From Bacillota bacterium (GTDB taxonomy: Bacteria; Bacillota; Sulfobacillia; JAJYWN01; JAJZPE01), in NCBI GenBank assembly GCA_036504675.1, contig DASXUT010000031.1:1-36897 (forward strand): 36,897 bases of DNA, in the 5' to 3' direction. The notes beneath the pieces were generated by a model. The model searched no databases, had not been told where the DNA came from, and saw only the letters and a program-made list of their open reading frames with translations. Position numbers and translations under genes: made by a program. Positions 28,936 to 36,897 of this stretch are shown here, piece by piece; the first letter of the stretch is position 1, and every line of letters starts with the position of its first letter.

Positions 28936-29742
28936 TTAGCCCCCTTCGCCCTTCCATCGGCAAGGGTCACCGTTCAGTCCGAGACTCCACCGGGAGAGGG
29001 TCTCCATTACGTCGTGATTGGTCAGATCCAGGTGGATCGGGGTGACCGAGATCAGGTTGTCCCTGATCGCCCCGACGTCAGTATCGGCGCCGCCGGCCAG
29101 CGCCAGGTCCTCGACGACCAGCCAGTAGTACAACTTGCCACGGGGGTCAAAACGCCGTTCAAAGATGTTTTCATAAGGGCGCTCCCCCAGGCGGGTCAGG
29201 GCCACACCGGCAATCTCCTCGGGGCTCAGCGGAGGGACATTGATGTTCAGCAGGGTCCGCTCGGGCAACCCTCGCCTGACCACCTCCCCGGCCACGTGGA
29301 CCGCGAAGTTCGCGGCGACCGTGTAGTCCAGGTACTCAAAGGCAGTCATCGATACGGCGATCGAGGGGATCCCCAGAATGACTCCCTCGAGGGCGGCCGA
29401 GACCGTCCCGGAATAGAAGACGTCGGTGCCCAGGTTCGGGCCCCGGTTGATACCTGAGACGATGATGCCGGGTGCCTCCGGGAGGATGGCCTTGACCCCG
29501 AGCTTGACGCAGTCGGCCGGGGTCCCGCTAACGGCGAAGGCCCGCCCCGGCGTCTTCCCTTCGAGTTGAACCTCCTCCACTTGAAGGGGGTGGTGGATGG
29601 TGATGGCATGCCCGCTGGCGCTGCGTTCGCGATCGGGGGCGACGACATAGACCTCGCTCCCCGGGACCGCCTCGAAAGCGACCTTCAGAGCCTGGATCCC
29701 ATCGGCTCTGATTCCGTCGTCGTTGGTCAGAAGGACGATCAT
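28936..29742 (-). CDS. surE: 5'/3'-nucleotidase SurE
   Basis: SurE dephosphorylates nucleoside 5'- and 3'-monophosphates and helps stationary-phase survival. The 268-residue protein has the metal site NDDG (7-10), the APDRERSASGHAIT loop, SGTPADCVKLG, the SGINRGPNLGTDVFYSGTV segment and the NINVP motif. ATG overlaps the stop of the DUF3006 gene as ATGA. Length and motifs are normal; the C-terminal tail (NGDPCRWKGEGG) is slightly longer than in E. coli. Confidence 0.96.
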   Translation of the reverse strand: MIVLLTNDDGIRADGIQALKVAFEAVPGSEVYVVAPDRERSASGHAITIHHPLQVEEVQLEGKTPGRAFAVSGTPADCVKLGVKAILPEAPGIIVSGINRGPNLGTDVFYSGTVSAALEGVILGIPSIAVSMTAFEYLDYTVAANFAVHVAGEVVRRGLPERTLLNINVPPLSPEEIAGVALTRLGERPYENIFERRFDPRGKLYYWLVVEDLALAGGADTDVGAIRDNLISVTPIHLDLTNHDVMETLSRWSLGLNGDPCRWKGEGG

Positions 29743-29972
29743 CGGGGCTCGCGGGGGGCCGTGGACAGTCTGGTGACCAGACCGGCAACTTTTCGGCGCA
29801 ACTGTTCAGTGTTCACCGGATCGAAGGCGACGCTGAATCTCAGCAAGTCACCTTCCCGGAGTTCGGCCGGGAGGCAGGAAGTCGGCCACTCGACCGGGGC
29901 CTGTCCCGGCCCCACTCTGAGCAAGGAGACATCCCCGCCCAGCCGTTCGACGACCGCCCTGGTTTCAATCAA
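29739..29972 (-). CDS. DUF3006-like small protein
   Basis: The 77-residue product fits the small beta-barrel DUF3006 pattern: IETRAVVERLGGDVSLLRVG at the start, then PVEWPTSCLP and EGDLLRFSVAFD, then a charged helix (NTEQLRRKVAGL). The TTG at 29970-29972 is chosen because GGGAGG lies about 10 nt upstream and the family begins there; in-frame sequence up to 30125 looks non-coding and includes the likely promoter. The stop overlaps the surE start. Function is unknown. Confidence 0.75.
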   Translation of the reverse strand: MIETRAVVERLGGDVSLLRVGPGQAPVEWPTSCLPAELREGDLLRFSVAFDPVNTEQLRRKVAGLVTRLSTAPREPR

Positions 29973-30027
29973 TCCCTTGTTCCCTCCCAACGGCCGGGCG
30001 GCTTTCCTCTCGTCCGGCCTCGCTCCT

Positions 30028-30055
30028 ATTCTAACACCCAGGCTAAGCGGTTTAA
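30028..30055 (-). promoter_or_regulatory. Possible promoter of the DUF3006-surE-deacetylase unit
   Basis: On the minus strand TTAAAC (plus 30050-30055) and TAGAAT (30028-30033) are separated by 16 bp and lie 55 bp upstream of the DUF3006 start, after the dinG stop. The -10 is 5 of 6 to consensus and the -35 is 4 of 6. Confidence 0.5.
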
Positions 30056-30134
30056 CCCACCAGACATTCGGCGGCGCAGGCCCCTGCCCCTCCCGCGGGA
30101 CGGCGAAGACGTCCCCCCGCGGCAAGCTCGCCGG

Positions 30135-33080
30135 TCACCGTCTGGCGGCGCGTTCCCGAGAGATCACCCGGGGCTCGCGGCCGGCCAGCCAATCCCCGAT
30201 TCCGGCGAGGACTTCCCCGCTGTCGTTGACCAACACCCTCGGTCCGGGCAGGGACTTCAGGAACTTCTCGCCGTAGGAGGTCGCGCCGGCCCCGACCCTC
30301 CCGTCGAGGACCACCACCGCGCCCCGGTCGCTCCTCGAGCGAATCAACCGGCCGAAACCTTGCCGGAAGCGAATCACCGCCAGCGGCAAGAACAGCTGGT
30401 TGAAGGGAGAACCGCCAGCCTCCCGGATGGCCTCCGCCCGGGCCTCGAGGACAGGGATGTTCGGGGGCCAGAAGGGCAGTCTGACGATGACCACGCAGCT
30501 TAGGGCTGGCCCCGGGATGTCAACCCCCTCCCAGAAACTGGCCGTCCCCATTAGGACTGCCCGAGGGTCGTGCTTGAAGTCTTCGATGAGCCGGCTACGG
30601 CTGCCGTCGAGGCCCTGAGCGAAGGGACAGACATCCAGCTTCTCCAAGTCCGGCTTGGCCAGCCGGTAAACCTCCCTGAGCAGTCGATAGGACGTGAACA
30701 AGACCATGGTCCGACCGCCGGTGACCTCCGCCAGGTCGACCACGAACCGGGCGATGCTCGGCGCGACCTCTTCTTCCGACTGGTCATGGACTGTGGGCAG
30801 ATCTCTGGGAAGACATAATAACGCCTGCCGACGGTAGTCGAAGGGTGAATCCACCGCCACCGTCTCCACTTCTTGATCCCCCTCGTCGAGACCCAACCGT
30901 CCGCAGAAGTGGCTGAAGCTCCCAGCCACCGAAAGGGTCGCTGAAGTCAATATGACGGCCTGACAGCGACTGAAGAGTCGGTCCCGGACCAGTGGACCGA
31001 TGGCGACGGGAGCCGCCCTGAGGCGCCCGATGGTCGCCCCGGGACGGCGTTCCATCTCTATCCAATAGACATAATCGGCCGCATCACCCCGGGAGAAGAA
31101 AGCCAGGCGGTCGGCCGTCTCGACCAGACCGGCGGCCGCCGCACCCGCCTCGTCGACCAGAGGGTGGGCCTTGAACCAACCCCGGTCGGCCAGGACGGTC
31201 AGGTCCTCGATCAGCTCTTTGAGGTGGGCGACCGCCGCCCGTAACCCCGCGGCCGCGTTCTCGGCGGCCACCCGCAGAGGCCGTGACTCCTCCGTCTGGG
31301 GGAACAACCGGGCCGTGCGACGCCCCTCCTCGTCGGCCCCGGTGCCCCGCTCCCCCACCCGGCCCAGCATGGTGAAGAGTTCCCTGGTCGATCGCTGGGC
31401 GACGGCCAGCCCGTCGATGGCCTTGTCGATCAGCTTCAGCGGGCGCTCCGCCCCCCCGACCGGCATCCCCGGGAGACGAAGCCGGGCCCGGCAGGTCGCC
31501 AGGAGGCCCGGTGGGCCGCCTCTGGCGGGCCGGGTCAGGGCTGAGAAGCGGCGGTATAGGTCGCCTTCATCGACCCCTATCCCCAGGTGCTCAGTGGCCA
31601 CATCCTCGACGTTTTGGGCCTCGTCGATGATCAGGTATTCGTAACGGGGGAGGATCGTATTGGCTACCTGGAGGTCGGCGAAGAGGAGGGCGTGGTTGAC
31701 AATGACCACGTCGGCCGCTTCGGCGGCTTTCCTCGCCCGGTAGACGTAGCAGTCGTGGGCGTGGTGTGGGCAGTTCGGCCCGGAACAGGTCTCCGCGTCG
31801 GCCCGGATGACTTCCCAGAGCCGCTCTTCCCCGGGAGTCATTAGGATCTCGCTTCGATCACCGGTCTCGGTGGCCGCCAGCCAAGCGGCCGCCCGGGCCA
31901 GGAAGAGGGCGGCCTCCTCCGACGCGGCCTCGTCTTCGCGGACCGCCTCCCACTTCCGCAGGCAGGCATAGTTGGCCCGACCCTTGACGACGCACCAGCG
32001 AGGCCGCCGGGCGAGGGCCCGGGCCAGGCCCGGGAGATCCTTCCTGGCCAGTTGCTCCTGAAGGTTGATGGTATGTGTGGCGACGACCACCGGCCCACCG
32101 TTGCGAGCCGACCACAGGCAGGCCGGGAGCAAGTAGGCCAGGGATTTCCCGACCCCGGTGCCGGCTTCGGCGACCAGCACTCCCCCCGCGTTGAAGGTCT
32201 CGGCCACCCGGCGGGCTAACTCGACCTGGCCCGAGCGATGCTCATACCCGCTGATGACGGCGGCCAGTACGCCGCCGGGCTCAAGATAGGCTCCCACCTC
32301 GTCCGGGTCCAGCCGACCACCGGTCGGGGAGAGGTCCTCTCCACCATCGGCCGGTCTTCCACGGTCGGGGGCTGGGACTCTGGGAGGCGGGTCACCTGCC
32401 GTGGCTCCCCCTTCGGCGGCCGCCGCCTCGACGGCCTGACGCCAGAGTTGACCCAGTGGGTCCAGCCGTTTCAGCAGGTTGGCCTGCCGGGTCAGGAGCC
32501 CACGAGGCAGTCCTCGAATCGCCCGAAGCAGCTCGAGAAAGGCGAGCGCCGTAGCTTCAGCGTCGTCGCCGGCCCGGTGGCTTCGCTCCCCTCGGGCTAG
32601 TCCCAGAGCCTGGACCACGGTGGGCAGGCGGAAATTGGCCAAGGTCGGCCGAACCAGCCTGGCCAGGGTCAGGGAGTCGTAGCCGACCGCGGACGGCCCG
32701 GCCAGGCCCGCTTTCGCGCAGGCCGCTGCCAGAAAGGCCAGGTCGAACTGGAGGTTGTGCCCGACGAGCGGCCCTTCGCCAAGGAAGGCCAGGAAGGCCG
32801 GCAGCACTTCAGCCACTTCGGGAGCCCCAGCCAGGTCGGCCTGGGCCAAACCGGTCAGGCGGGAGACCCGAAGGGATACCGGGCCAGTCACCCTCGACAT
32901 GGCTGAGAACCGGTCGGCGACGAAGCCGCCGATCACCTTCGCCGCGCCGAACTCGATGATCTGGTCGGCCGCGGGGTCAAGGCCCGTGGTCTCCAGGTCG
33001 ATGGCCACGAAGCTGAGTCCGCTTCCATCCGGCCGTTCCCCTTCCTTCAAGGGTTTCCTGCGCCCGCCCCCCACCACCAT
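30135..33080 (-). CDS. dinG: DnaQ-like exonuclease/DinG-type helicase fusion
   Basis: The 981-residue protein joins an N-terminal DEDDh 3'-5' exonuclease (FVAIDLETTGL with D28/E30, VGHNLQFDLAFL, HRAGDDAEATA) to a DinG/XPD-like superfamily 2 helicase. The helicase has Walker A EAGTGVGKS (about 300-312), iron-sulfur cysteines around residues 363-440 (the CVVKGRANYAC and CSGPNCPHHAHDC regions), DEAQ (about 485) and the C-terminal motifs FWEGVDIPG and QGFGRLIRS. The fusion is the normal Firmicutes form of DinG. It probably acts in DNA repair or replication restart. The ATG is 3 nt from GGAGG; GTG codons 2 and 3 are better spaced. Separated upstream by a terminator, it should have its own promoter. 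Confidence 0.95.
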   Translation of the reverse strand: MVVGGGRRKPLKEGERPDGSGLSFVAIDLETTGLDPAADQIIEFGAAKVIGGFVADRFSAMSRVTGPVSLRVSRLTGLAQADLAGAPEVAEVLPAFLAFLGEGPLVGHNLQFDLAFLAAACAKAGLAGPSAVGYDSLTLARLVRPTLANFRLPTVVQALGLARGERSHRAGDDAEATALAFLELLRAIRGLPRGLLTRQANLLKRLDPLGQLWRQAVEAAAAEGGATAGDPPPRVPAPDRGRPADGGEDLSPTGGRLDPDEVGAYLEPGGVLAAVISGYEHRSGQVELARRVAETFNAGGVLVAEAGTGVGKSLAYLLPACLWSARNGGPVVVATHTINLQEQLARKDLPGLARALARRPRWCVVKGRANYACLRKWEAVREDEAASEEAALFLARAAAWLAATETGDRSEILMTPGEERLWEVIRADAETCSGPNCPHHAHDCYVYRARKAAEAADVVIVNHALLFADLQVANTILPRYEYLIIDEAQNVEDVATEHLGIGVDEGDLYRRFSALTRPARGGPPGLLATCRARLRLPGMPVGGAERPLKLIDKAIDGLAVAQRSTRELFTMLGRVGERGTGADEEGRRTARLFPQTEESRPLRVAAENAAAGLRAAVAHLKELIEDLTVLADRGWFKAHPLVDEAGAAAAGLVETADRLAFFSRGDAADYVYWIEMERRPGATIGRLRAAPVAIGPLVRDRLFSRCQAVILTSATLSVAGSFSHFCGRLGLDEGDQEVETVAVDSPFDYRRQALLCLPRDLPTVHDQSEEEVAPSIARFVVDLAEVTGGRTMVLFTSYRLLREVYRLAKPDLEKLDVCPFAQGLDGSRSRLIEDFKHDPRAVLMGTASFWEGVDIPGPALSCVVIVRLPFWPPNIPVLEARAEAIREAGGSPFNQLFLPLAVIRFRQGFGRLIRSRSDRGAVVVLDGRVGAGATSYGEKFLKSLPGPRVLVNDSGEVLAGIGDWLAGREPRVISRERAARR

Positions 33081-33169
33081 TCACCTCCCTTCCGGTCTCG
33101 CCCGCCTAACGTTCTGACTGCATTCGACCAGTCCCGTCCCGTTTCCCTGCCCGTCCTCGGGCCGGTCGC

Positions 33170-33205
33170 AAAAACAGGCCGCCACGCCGGTCCCGGCGGG
33201 CGGCC
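33170..33205 (-). terminator. Intrinsic terminator after the histidine phosphatase gene
   Basis: On the minus strand GGCCGCC-CGCCGG / CCGGCG-GGCGGCC forms a 13-bp stem with one bulged T and is followed by TGTTTTTG. It ends the three-gene unit upstream and isolates dinG. Confidence 0.9.
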
Positions 33206-33235
33206 GATTCCTGGGATGACTACCCACGTATCGCC

Positions 33236-33877
33236 TCAGGCGTCCGGCGATTCCAGGTGGCAGGTGTCGTTGAGAAGGACCAGCCGCCACCTGCCGGGCT
33301 GCCCGGCGATGGCGCTGATACTGGCGTTGTCCAAAACCAACCGGCCGCGCGGGCCGTGCTCCAAACCCAGGACGGCATAGATCAAAGCCCGTAGCAGACC
33401 CCCATGGGAAACGACCACCAGCCGGTCGCCCGGATGATCAGTCAGCTCCTCGAGACGCCTCAAGGCCCGGGCCGCCGCCTCTTCATAAGACTCGCCGGCG
33501 GGGAAGCGAAAGCAAGGACGTCTGGTCTGCCACTCGGCGAACGATTCGGGCATCTGTTCGCGCACCTCGTTGAAGGTGAGACCCTGCCATCGCCCAACGT
33601 CGACCTCACGGAAGGACCGGTCCAGGATGACCCTCAGGCCGGCCGCCCCGGCCACGGCCTCCGCCGTCTGACTGGCTCGGGTCAGGTCGCTGCTGTAGAC
33701 TTCGCCGGGTCCGACCCGGCCGAGCCTCTTCCCGAGGGCTGTCGCCTGCCGTTGCCCGGCCGGGCTGAGGGCCGTGTCCATCTGGCCCTGGAATCGCCCT
33801 TCGGCATTCCAGCTCGTTTGCGCATGGCGGACCAGGTAGGCCACGGTCTCCTGAGTCTTCTTAGGTTCCCGCATCAT
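33236..33877 (-). CDS. Histidine phosphatase family protein
   Basis: The 213-residue protein has the branch-1 histidine-phosphatase motifs: catalytic VRHAQTSWN (H18), FQGQMDTALSPAGQRQA, SSDLTRASQTAE, the acid in FREVDVGRWQG and the second histidine in VVVSHGGLLRAL. Relatives include phosphoglycerate mutase-like GpmB, CobC and phosphoserine phosphatase PspA types, so the substrate is open. Tandem ATG codons (33875 and 33872) begin the gene, 3 bp after the stop of the membrane-protein gene, with GAAGG close upstream. It is the last gene before a strong terminator. Confidence 0.92.
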   Translation of the reverse strand: MMREPKKTQETVAYLVRHAQTSWNAEGRFQGQMDTALSPAGQRQATALGKRLGRVGPGEVYSSDLTRASQTAEAVAGAAGLRVILDRSFREVDVGRWQGLTFNEVREQMPESFAEWQTRRPCFRFPAGESYEEAAARALRRLEELTDHPGDRLVVVSHGGLLRALIYAVLGLEHGPRGRLVLDNASISAIAGQPGRWRLVLLNDTCHLESPDA

Positions 33878-33880
33878 CCT

Positions 33881-34603
33881 TCAATGCTCACCGACGGTGG
33901 CGGTCATCCTGCCGGCTTCGAGCTCCAACTGTTTCAGGTCGAAGGGCAGCTTCTCGGGATCGATGACGAAGCTGCTCTTTGTAGTGTCGAAGGTCACCCC
34001 CGATGGCAGGGATTGCCTGACTGCCCCGGCTAACGGGCCCAGGCTGGTCGGAAGAGGAATCCCGCCGACTGCTGCGTCGACCACCTTCAGGACCACCTTA
34101 CCCTCCCCGACCTCCGGTTTGAGGTCCAGGTGAACGCCTACTGGCCGGCCCGCCACCACCAGGCTGACATCCCCGGCGACCACCTCAGGCTTGATATCGA
34201 CCTGGGCCGCCCTCGGGTAAACCGGGCCATCCTGGGCCGCCGAGCCGACCGCCTTGGCTAGGTAGGCATTGACTTCGGCGTTGGTCATCTCCACCCGGAC
34301 TGAGACCTTGGGATTCTGGCTGACCGACTTGTGGGCGGCCTCGATCTTCTCCTTGACCTCGGCCACCTGTTTGTCCCGCTGCTCCACGGCCGCCGGGGAC
34401 TGGTCGACCTTCAGCTCCACCCGAGGGGCGACCAGGCTGGTCAAGCCGTAGTAACCGCCGATGAAGACGACGGCCAGGGCGGCCAGAACCACCCAAGGCC
34501 ACCTCTTCAGCCGGGCCCGTGACTCCCTAAGGCCTCCCGTGGGCGGCTCTTCCCCGGCCGCGTCAATCCCCTTGACCGGCTTGGCTGCTGGTCTACGGTC
34601 CAT
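33881..34603 (-). CDS. Single-pass membrane protein (DUF2140/YpmS-like)
   Basis: The 240-residue protein has a charged N-terminus, one transmembrane segment (about 36-57) and an exposed beta-rich domain with VEMTNAEVNAYLAKAVGS, VYPRAAQVDIKPEV, VGGIPLPTSLGPLAG and FDLKQLELEAGRM. That order resembles DUF2140 (YpmS) or DUF2993-like proteins thought to bind lipids at the cell surface. The link is tentative. ATG at 34601-34603 has AGGGA about 9 nt upstream. It is coupled by a 3-bp gap to the phosphatase gene. The 310-bp gap upstream (34604-34914) holds no gene I can support. Confidence 0.72.
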   Translation of the reverse strand: MDRRPAAKPVKGIDAAGEEPPTGGLRESRARLKRWPWVVLAALAVVFIGGYYGLTSLVAPRVELKVDQSPAAVEQRDKQVAEVKEKIEAAHKSVSQNPKVSVRVEMTNAEVNAYLAKAVGSAAQDGPVYPRAAQVDIKPEVVAGDVSLVVAGRPVGVHLDLKPEVGEGKVVLKVVDAAVGGIPLPTSLGPLAGAVRQSLPSGVTFDTTKSSFVIDPEKLPFDLKQLELEAGRMTATVGEH

Positions 34604-34914
34604 CAAAATCGTCCCTTTCTCCGTCCCGTGCCGGCTGGAGCGAGGCGGCAGTCCCCCCGCACCATCGTTGGCTCTTGTCGGGTCCTGCACCGTTCCGGTC
34701 AAAGCTACAACCCCCTCAGTTGAAGCATCGGCCGAACGGACGCTCGGGATTAGTCCACCCCCGCTACCCGAACGCTTGCGACCAGCCGATCCCGGCCAAT
34801 GTCGCATCGCTAACGTCCCCAGACTTGGCGCCCGTCACTCACTGCCACGCATGGGTCGCTGTCAGGCGCGGTGTACACCTCCAGGGACGGCTCGCTCGCG
34901 GGCCACCTCGGGCC
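34604..34914. other. Intergenic gap, possible leader of the membrane-protein/phosphatase unit
   Basis: The 311-bp stretch between the large exported-protein gene and the DUF2140-like gene has no reading frame with protein-like composition or a ribosome-binding site of its own. A T-box (AGGGTGGNACC with specifier) and a c-di-GMP riboswitch core were looked for on the minus strand and not found. No -35/-10 pair was defined. Confidence 0.5.
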
Positions 34915-36834
34915 TCAGCGGGTCGGGCGAACCTGGTTCAAAACCCGGCTGATCACCGCGGCCAGACGTCGCGGGTCGGTGGCCAGCGGGCTTTGGCCGC
35001 TGCTCCCGGACGCCCCGGCGAAGAGGTCGACGACGGCCGAAATGACCTGACGGGGCCCGTGCCGACCCGACAGGGCCGCCTCCAGCCGACGGCGTTCGAT
35101 CGCCAGGCCGCGCTCGGCAAGGACGGCGGCGGCCGCCGCGGCCGCTTCCCCCGCCAGTGACGCCAGGCCACGCGCAAATCGCTCTCCATCAAAGCCCGGT
35201 CCGGCTTCCAGGGTGGCCAGGCGGCCCTCTCGCCGCCGCTCCTCGTCCCAACGCAGCAGCCGGCGCCTGGCCTCCCCCCGAAAGGACCCGTCGGGCTCCG
35301 GATCCTCCTGGAGGAGGATCCCCGCCCTGGGCGGCAGGCCCGGCGGGACCAGACTGACCTCTGACAGCAGTCGCTCGTCGTCTTCCAGCAGGGCCAGGCC
35401 GAAGGGCAGGAACTCACCGGTGCACAGATGCACCCGGACCGGCGAGCGGCGGCCGATCCAGGCAGCCGCGGCGATGGTCACGATGATGTGGGCCGGCAGG
35501 CTGGCCAGGGCGGTGGCCGCCGGGCGCGGGAAGTCGAGGGGATCGAGGAGCATCCCGGGAGCCCGCAGCCACCGGTCGATCAGCAGCCTGAATCCAGTCG
35601 GCGCTCCCCCCACCTTCAGGCGCGGGTCAGGCAGGAAGATGTCGATGCCCTTCAGATTCCGTCCCCGATCGATGGCCAATCGGCGAAGGACACCGTCGCT
35701 GATCGTCGGAAGAGTCGTCGCCAGGGCCACGTTATGTGGCCGGTCATAGAAGGACGCATATCTCCGGCCAGTCTGCGCCAACCGGTCGGCGTCCGATATG
35801 GCCGGCATTATGGAAAAGCCAGAGCTCAACCCGGCCGTCTTGAGGAGGACCGACCGAAAGGCCGGGTCAAGCGAGGCCCGAAAGCGCACCGCCTCCAGCA
35901 GGGTCCGGCCCTCGGCCGCGCTTTCGGCGGCTTGCCCGGCATCGAGATCCCAGAAGCGTCTGGCCTCGGAAGCGCCGCCGCCGGCCGAAGGGTTGGCCCC
36001 AAGGAGCAAGAGGCCGCACAGGGCCGGACTCAGCTTCTCGCCAACATGCAGGAGCGGATCGAACTCGCCGCCCCGGGGCGGGCGGACCGCGGCCAGGATG
36101 CGGCTCATCGTCCTGATTTCATCCGGCCCGGGGGCGACCGCTCGTCCGGGCTCTCCCAGGCGTCTGAGGAAGCGCCCCGCCTCGCCGGCCGCCTTAGCCA
36201 TCCGGGGCTGGCGGCGGAGGCCGAAGGTGGCGATTCCGGCGACGAGCGCCCCGCCAAGGACCGCCCAAACCAGCCGGGGGTCGAAAGCGATGAAGGGCGG
36301 CCGCTCTTTGGACGGGGCCGGTGCCGTCGGCCGGCGATCGATCCGGATGGTCCCGCCGGCGGCGTCGTAACGGGTGTCGACGTCGAGGAATTCGGACAGG
36401 TACTGGTACGGGATCATGGTGTGGTTGGCGACCACCCGCAAGGGCGCCTTGAACCGCTTCTCCAGCCGCCACACCTCGGTGTACTCGCCATTCACCGGAA
36501 CCTCGAGCTCATCCCGGCCGGTGACGCCAACCGCCTGACGGGTGCCCCGCCAGACGACAGTCAGATCGAGGGCTTCCAACACCGGCCTCAGGGGCACCAA
36601 TACCTGGCCGTCGATGGCCTGGACAGGGGCGTCTAGGCCGACCTCTCGCCCGTCGACCAAAACCTTGACCGCCATCTCCTTGCTCGCTGGGCTGGGAACG
36701 ACGGCCGAGGTCCCTTCGGCCCATGCCCGGCGGGGCTCCGGGCCTTGTCGCGTCCACCCCATCGGCCAGCCCAAGAGGGCGACCAGGGTGATCGCAACGA
36801 CTGCAGCTCTTCGGGTGACCCGCCGAAATCGCAT
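34915..36834 (-). CDS. Exported membrane protein with copper-amine-oxidase-N-like domain
   Basis: The 639-residue protein has a signal peptide (about 1-39, basic start, hydrophobic core, possible AWA-EG cleavage). A domain of the copper-amine-oxidase N-like/stalk type follows (about 55-166, VKVLVDGREVGLD, GQVLVPLRPVLEALDLTVVW and TMIPYQYLSEFLDV). Then come a Pro-rich linker, a transmembrane segment (about 186-206) and a region of about 430 residues I do not recognise. That region has SIMPAISDADRLAQTGRRYA, an apolar stretch ALASLPAHIIVTIAAAAWIG and Ala/Glu-rich helices near the end. ATG at 36834 has GGGAG 5 nt upstream; an in-frame TTG at 36867 is less likely. The first domain is typical of cell-wall proteins of spore-formers. 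The upstream context is cut by the window end. Confidence 0.75.
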   Translation of the reverse strand: MRFRRVTRRAAVVAITLVALLGWPMGWTRQGPEPRRAWAEGTSAVVPSPASKEMAVKVLVDGREVGLDAPVQAIDGQVLVPLRPVLEALDLTVVWRGTRQAVGVTGRDELEVPVNGEYTEVWRLEKRFKAPLRVVANHTMIPYQYLSEFLDVDTRYDAAGGTIRIDRRPTAPAPSKERPPFIAFDPRLVWAVLGGALVAGIATFGLRRQPRMAKAAGEAGRFLRRLGEPGRAVAPGPDEIRTMSRILAAVRPPRGGEFDPLLHVGEKLSPALCGLLLLGANPSAGGGASEARRFWDLDAGQAAESAAEGRTLLEAVRFRASLDPAFRSVLLKTAGLSSGFSIMPAISDADRLAQTGRRYASFYDRPHNVALATTLPTISDGVLRRLAIDRGRNLKGIDIFLPDPRLKVGGAPTGFRLLIDRWLRAPGMLLDPLDFPRPAATALASLPAHIIVTIAAAAWIGRRSPVRVHLCTGEFLPFGLALLEDDERLLSEVSLVPPGLPPRAGILLQEDPEPDGSFRGEARRRLLRWDEERRREGRLATLEAGPGFDGERFARGLASLAGEAAAAAAAVLAERGLAIERRRLEAALSGRHGPRQVISAVVDLFAGASGSSGQSPLATDPRRLAAVISRVLNQVRPTR

Positions 36835-36897
36835 GGCCGCTCCCACCTTCTGCCGGGGTTTCCTCAATTCGACAACCCGTTTCGACCAGCGGTCCGG

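Noticed and set aside
28180-29457. 425-codon open frame on the plus strand
   Set aside because: Antisense to the deacetylase and surE genes, which carry clear catalytic motifs; the frame is a by-product of high GC.
34604-34914. T-box or c-di-GMP riboswitch
   Set aside because: A GGGGGTGGAC and a GGTAGCGGGG-like string looked suggestive on the minus strand, but the AGGGTGGNACC core and the GEMM core sequences are absent.
35428-36636. 402-codon open frame on the plus strand
   Set aside because: Antisense to the exported protein with signal peptide and recognisable domain; no start signals.
1-36897. tRNA, rRNA, CRISPR arrays, insertion sequences, phage or conjugation genes
   Set aside because: No GGTTCGA-type tRNA arms, no rRNA-like conserved segments, no regularly spaced repeats, and no transposase, integrase or phage motifs were seen.

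Overview
The window is about 36.9 kb of GC-rich DNA from a spore-forming member of the Bacillota (Firmicutes). Four things point there: two alpha/beta-type small acid-soluble spore proteins, a YhcN/YlaJ-type sporulation protein and a YqhV-type membrane protein; the order hflX, ynbB-like, glnA, lexA, which is typical of Firmicutes; a LexA box of the Gram-positive CGAAC/GTTYG type; and strong GGAGG ribosome-binding sites with many GTG and TTG starts. AOR-type and electron-transfer genes suggest an anaerobic or facultative lifestyle. I cannot name the species. No tRNA, rRNA, CRISPR array, insertion sequence or phage gene was seen.

Layout. 1-4.2 kb (+): hflX, a PLP-dependent methionine gamma-lyase family gene and glnA, ending at a terminator shared with lexA. 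4.4-5.9 kb: a divergent SOS region, with lexA (-) facing a LysM membrane protein (+) that resembles the SOS division inhibitor YneA; three LexA-box-like sites lie in the 250 bp between them. 5.9-6.5 kb (+): a small acidic protein and a YqhV-like protein. 6.5-7.8 kb: about 1.25 kb with no credible gene but several GC-rich inverted repeats. 7.8-15.5 kb (-): an apparent 11-gene redox operon read leftwards: [2Fe-2S] protein, FAD/NAD(P) oxidoreductase, 2x[4Fe-4S] protein, BFD-type [2Fe-2S] protein, DadA/SoxB-like FAD dehydrogenase, four-cluster ferredoxin, tungsten aldehyde:ferredoxin oxidoreductase (AOR), MoaD-like protein, metallo-beta-lactamase-fold hydrolase, a 79-aa unknown and a Nudix hydrolase. 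Seven of its junctions are stop/start overlaps.

15.7-16.3 kb (+): a YhcN-like membrane protein. 16.4-21.5 kb (-): a complete branched-chain or related amino-acid ABC transporter, livKHMGF, with a hairpin between livK and livH. 21.9-22.5 kb (-): an FmdB-type zinc ribbon and an unknown protein. 22.7 kb (+): a spore protein behind a sigma-G-like promoter. 23.1-27.4 kb (-): a patatin-like phospholipase, a TIGR04086-type membrane protein, and a glycolate/D-lactate oxidase pair (glcF, glcD) preceded by a leader with a terminator-like hairpin. 27.6-30.0 kb (-): a second spore protein, an AcuC-type deacetylase, surE and a DUF3006 protein. 30.1-36.8 kb (-): a DnaQ-DinG exonuclease-helicase, a histidine phosphatase, a single-pass membrane protein, and a large exported protein with a copper-amine-oxidase-N-like domain.

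The most system-like part is the redox operon beside the amino-acid importer. Together they suggest uptake and oxidation of an amino acid or N-methylated amine, with the resulting aldehyde oxidised by AOR and electrons passed along a chain of small Fe-S proteins. The individual families are recognisable from sequence; the joint pathway and its substrate are inference.
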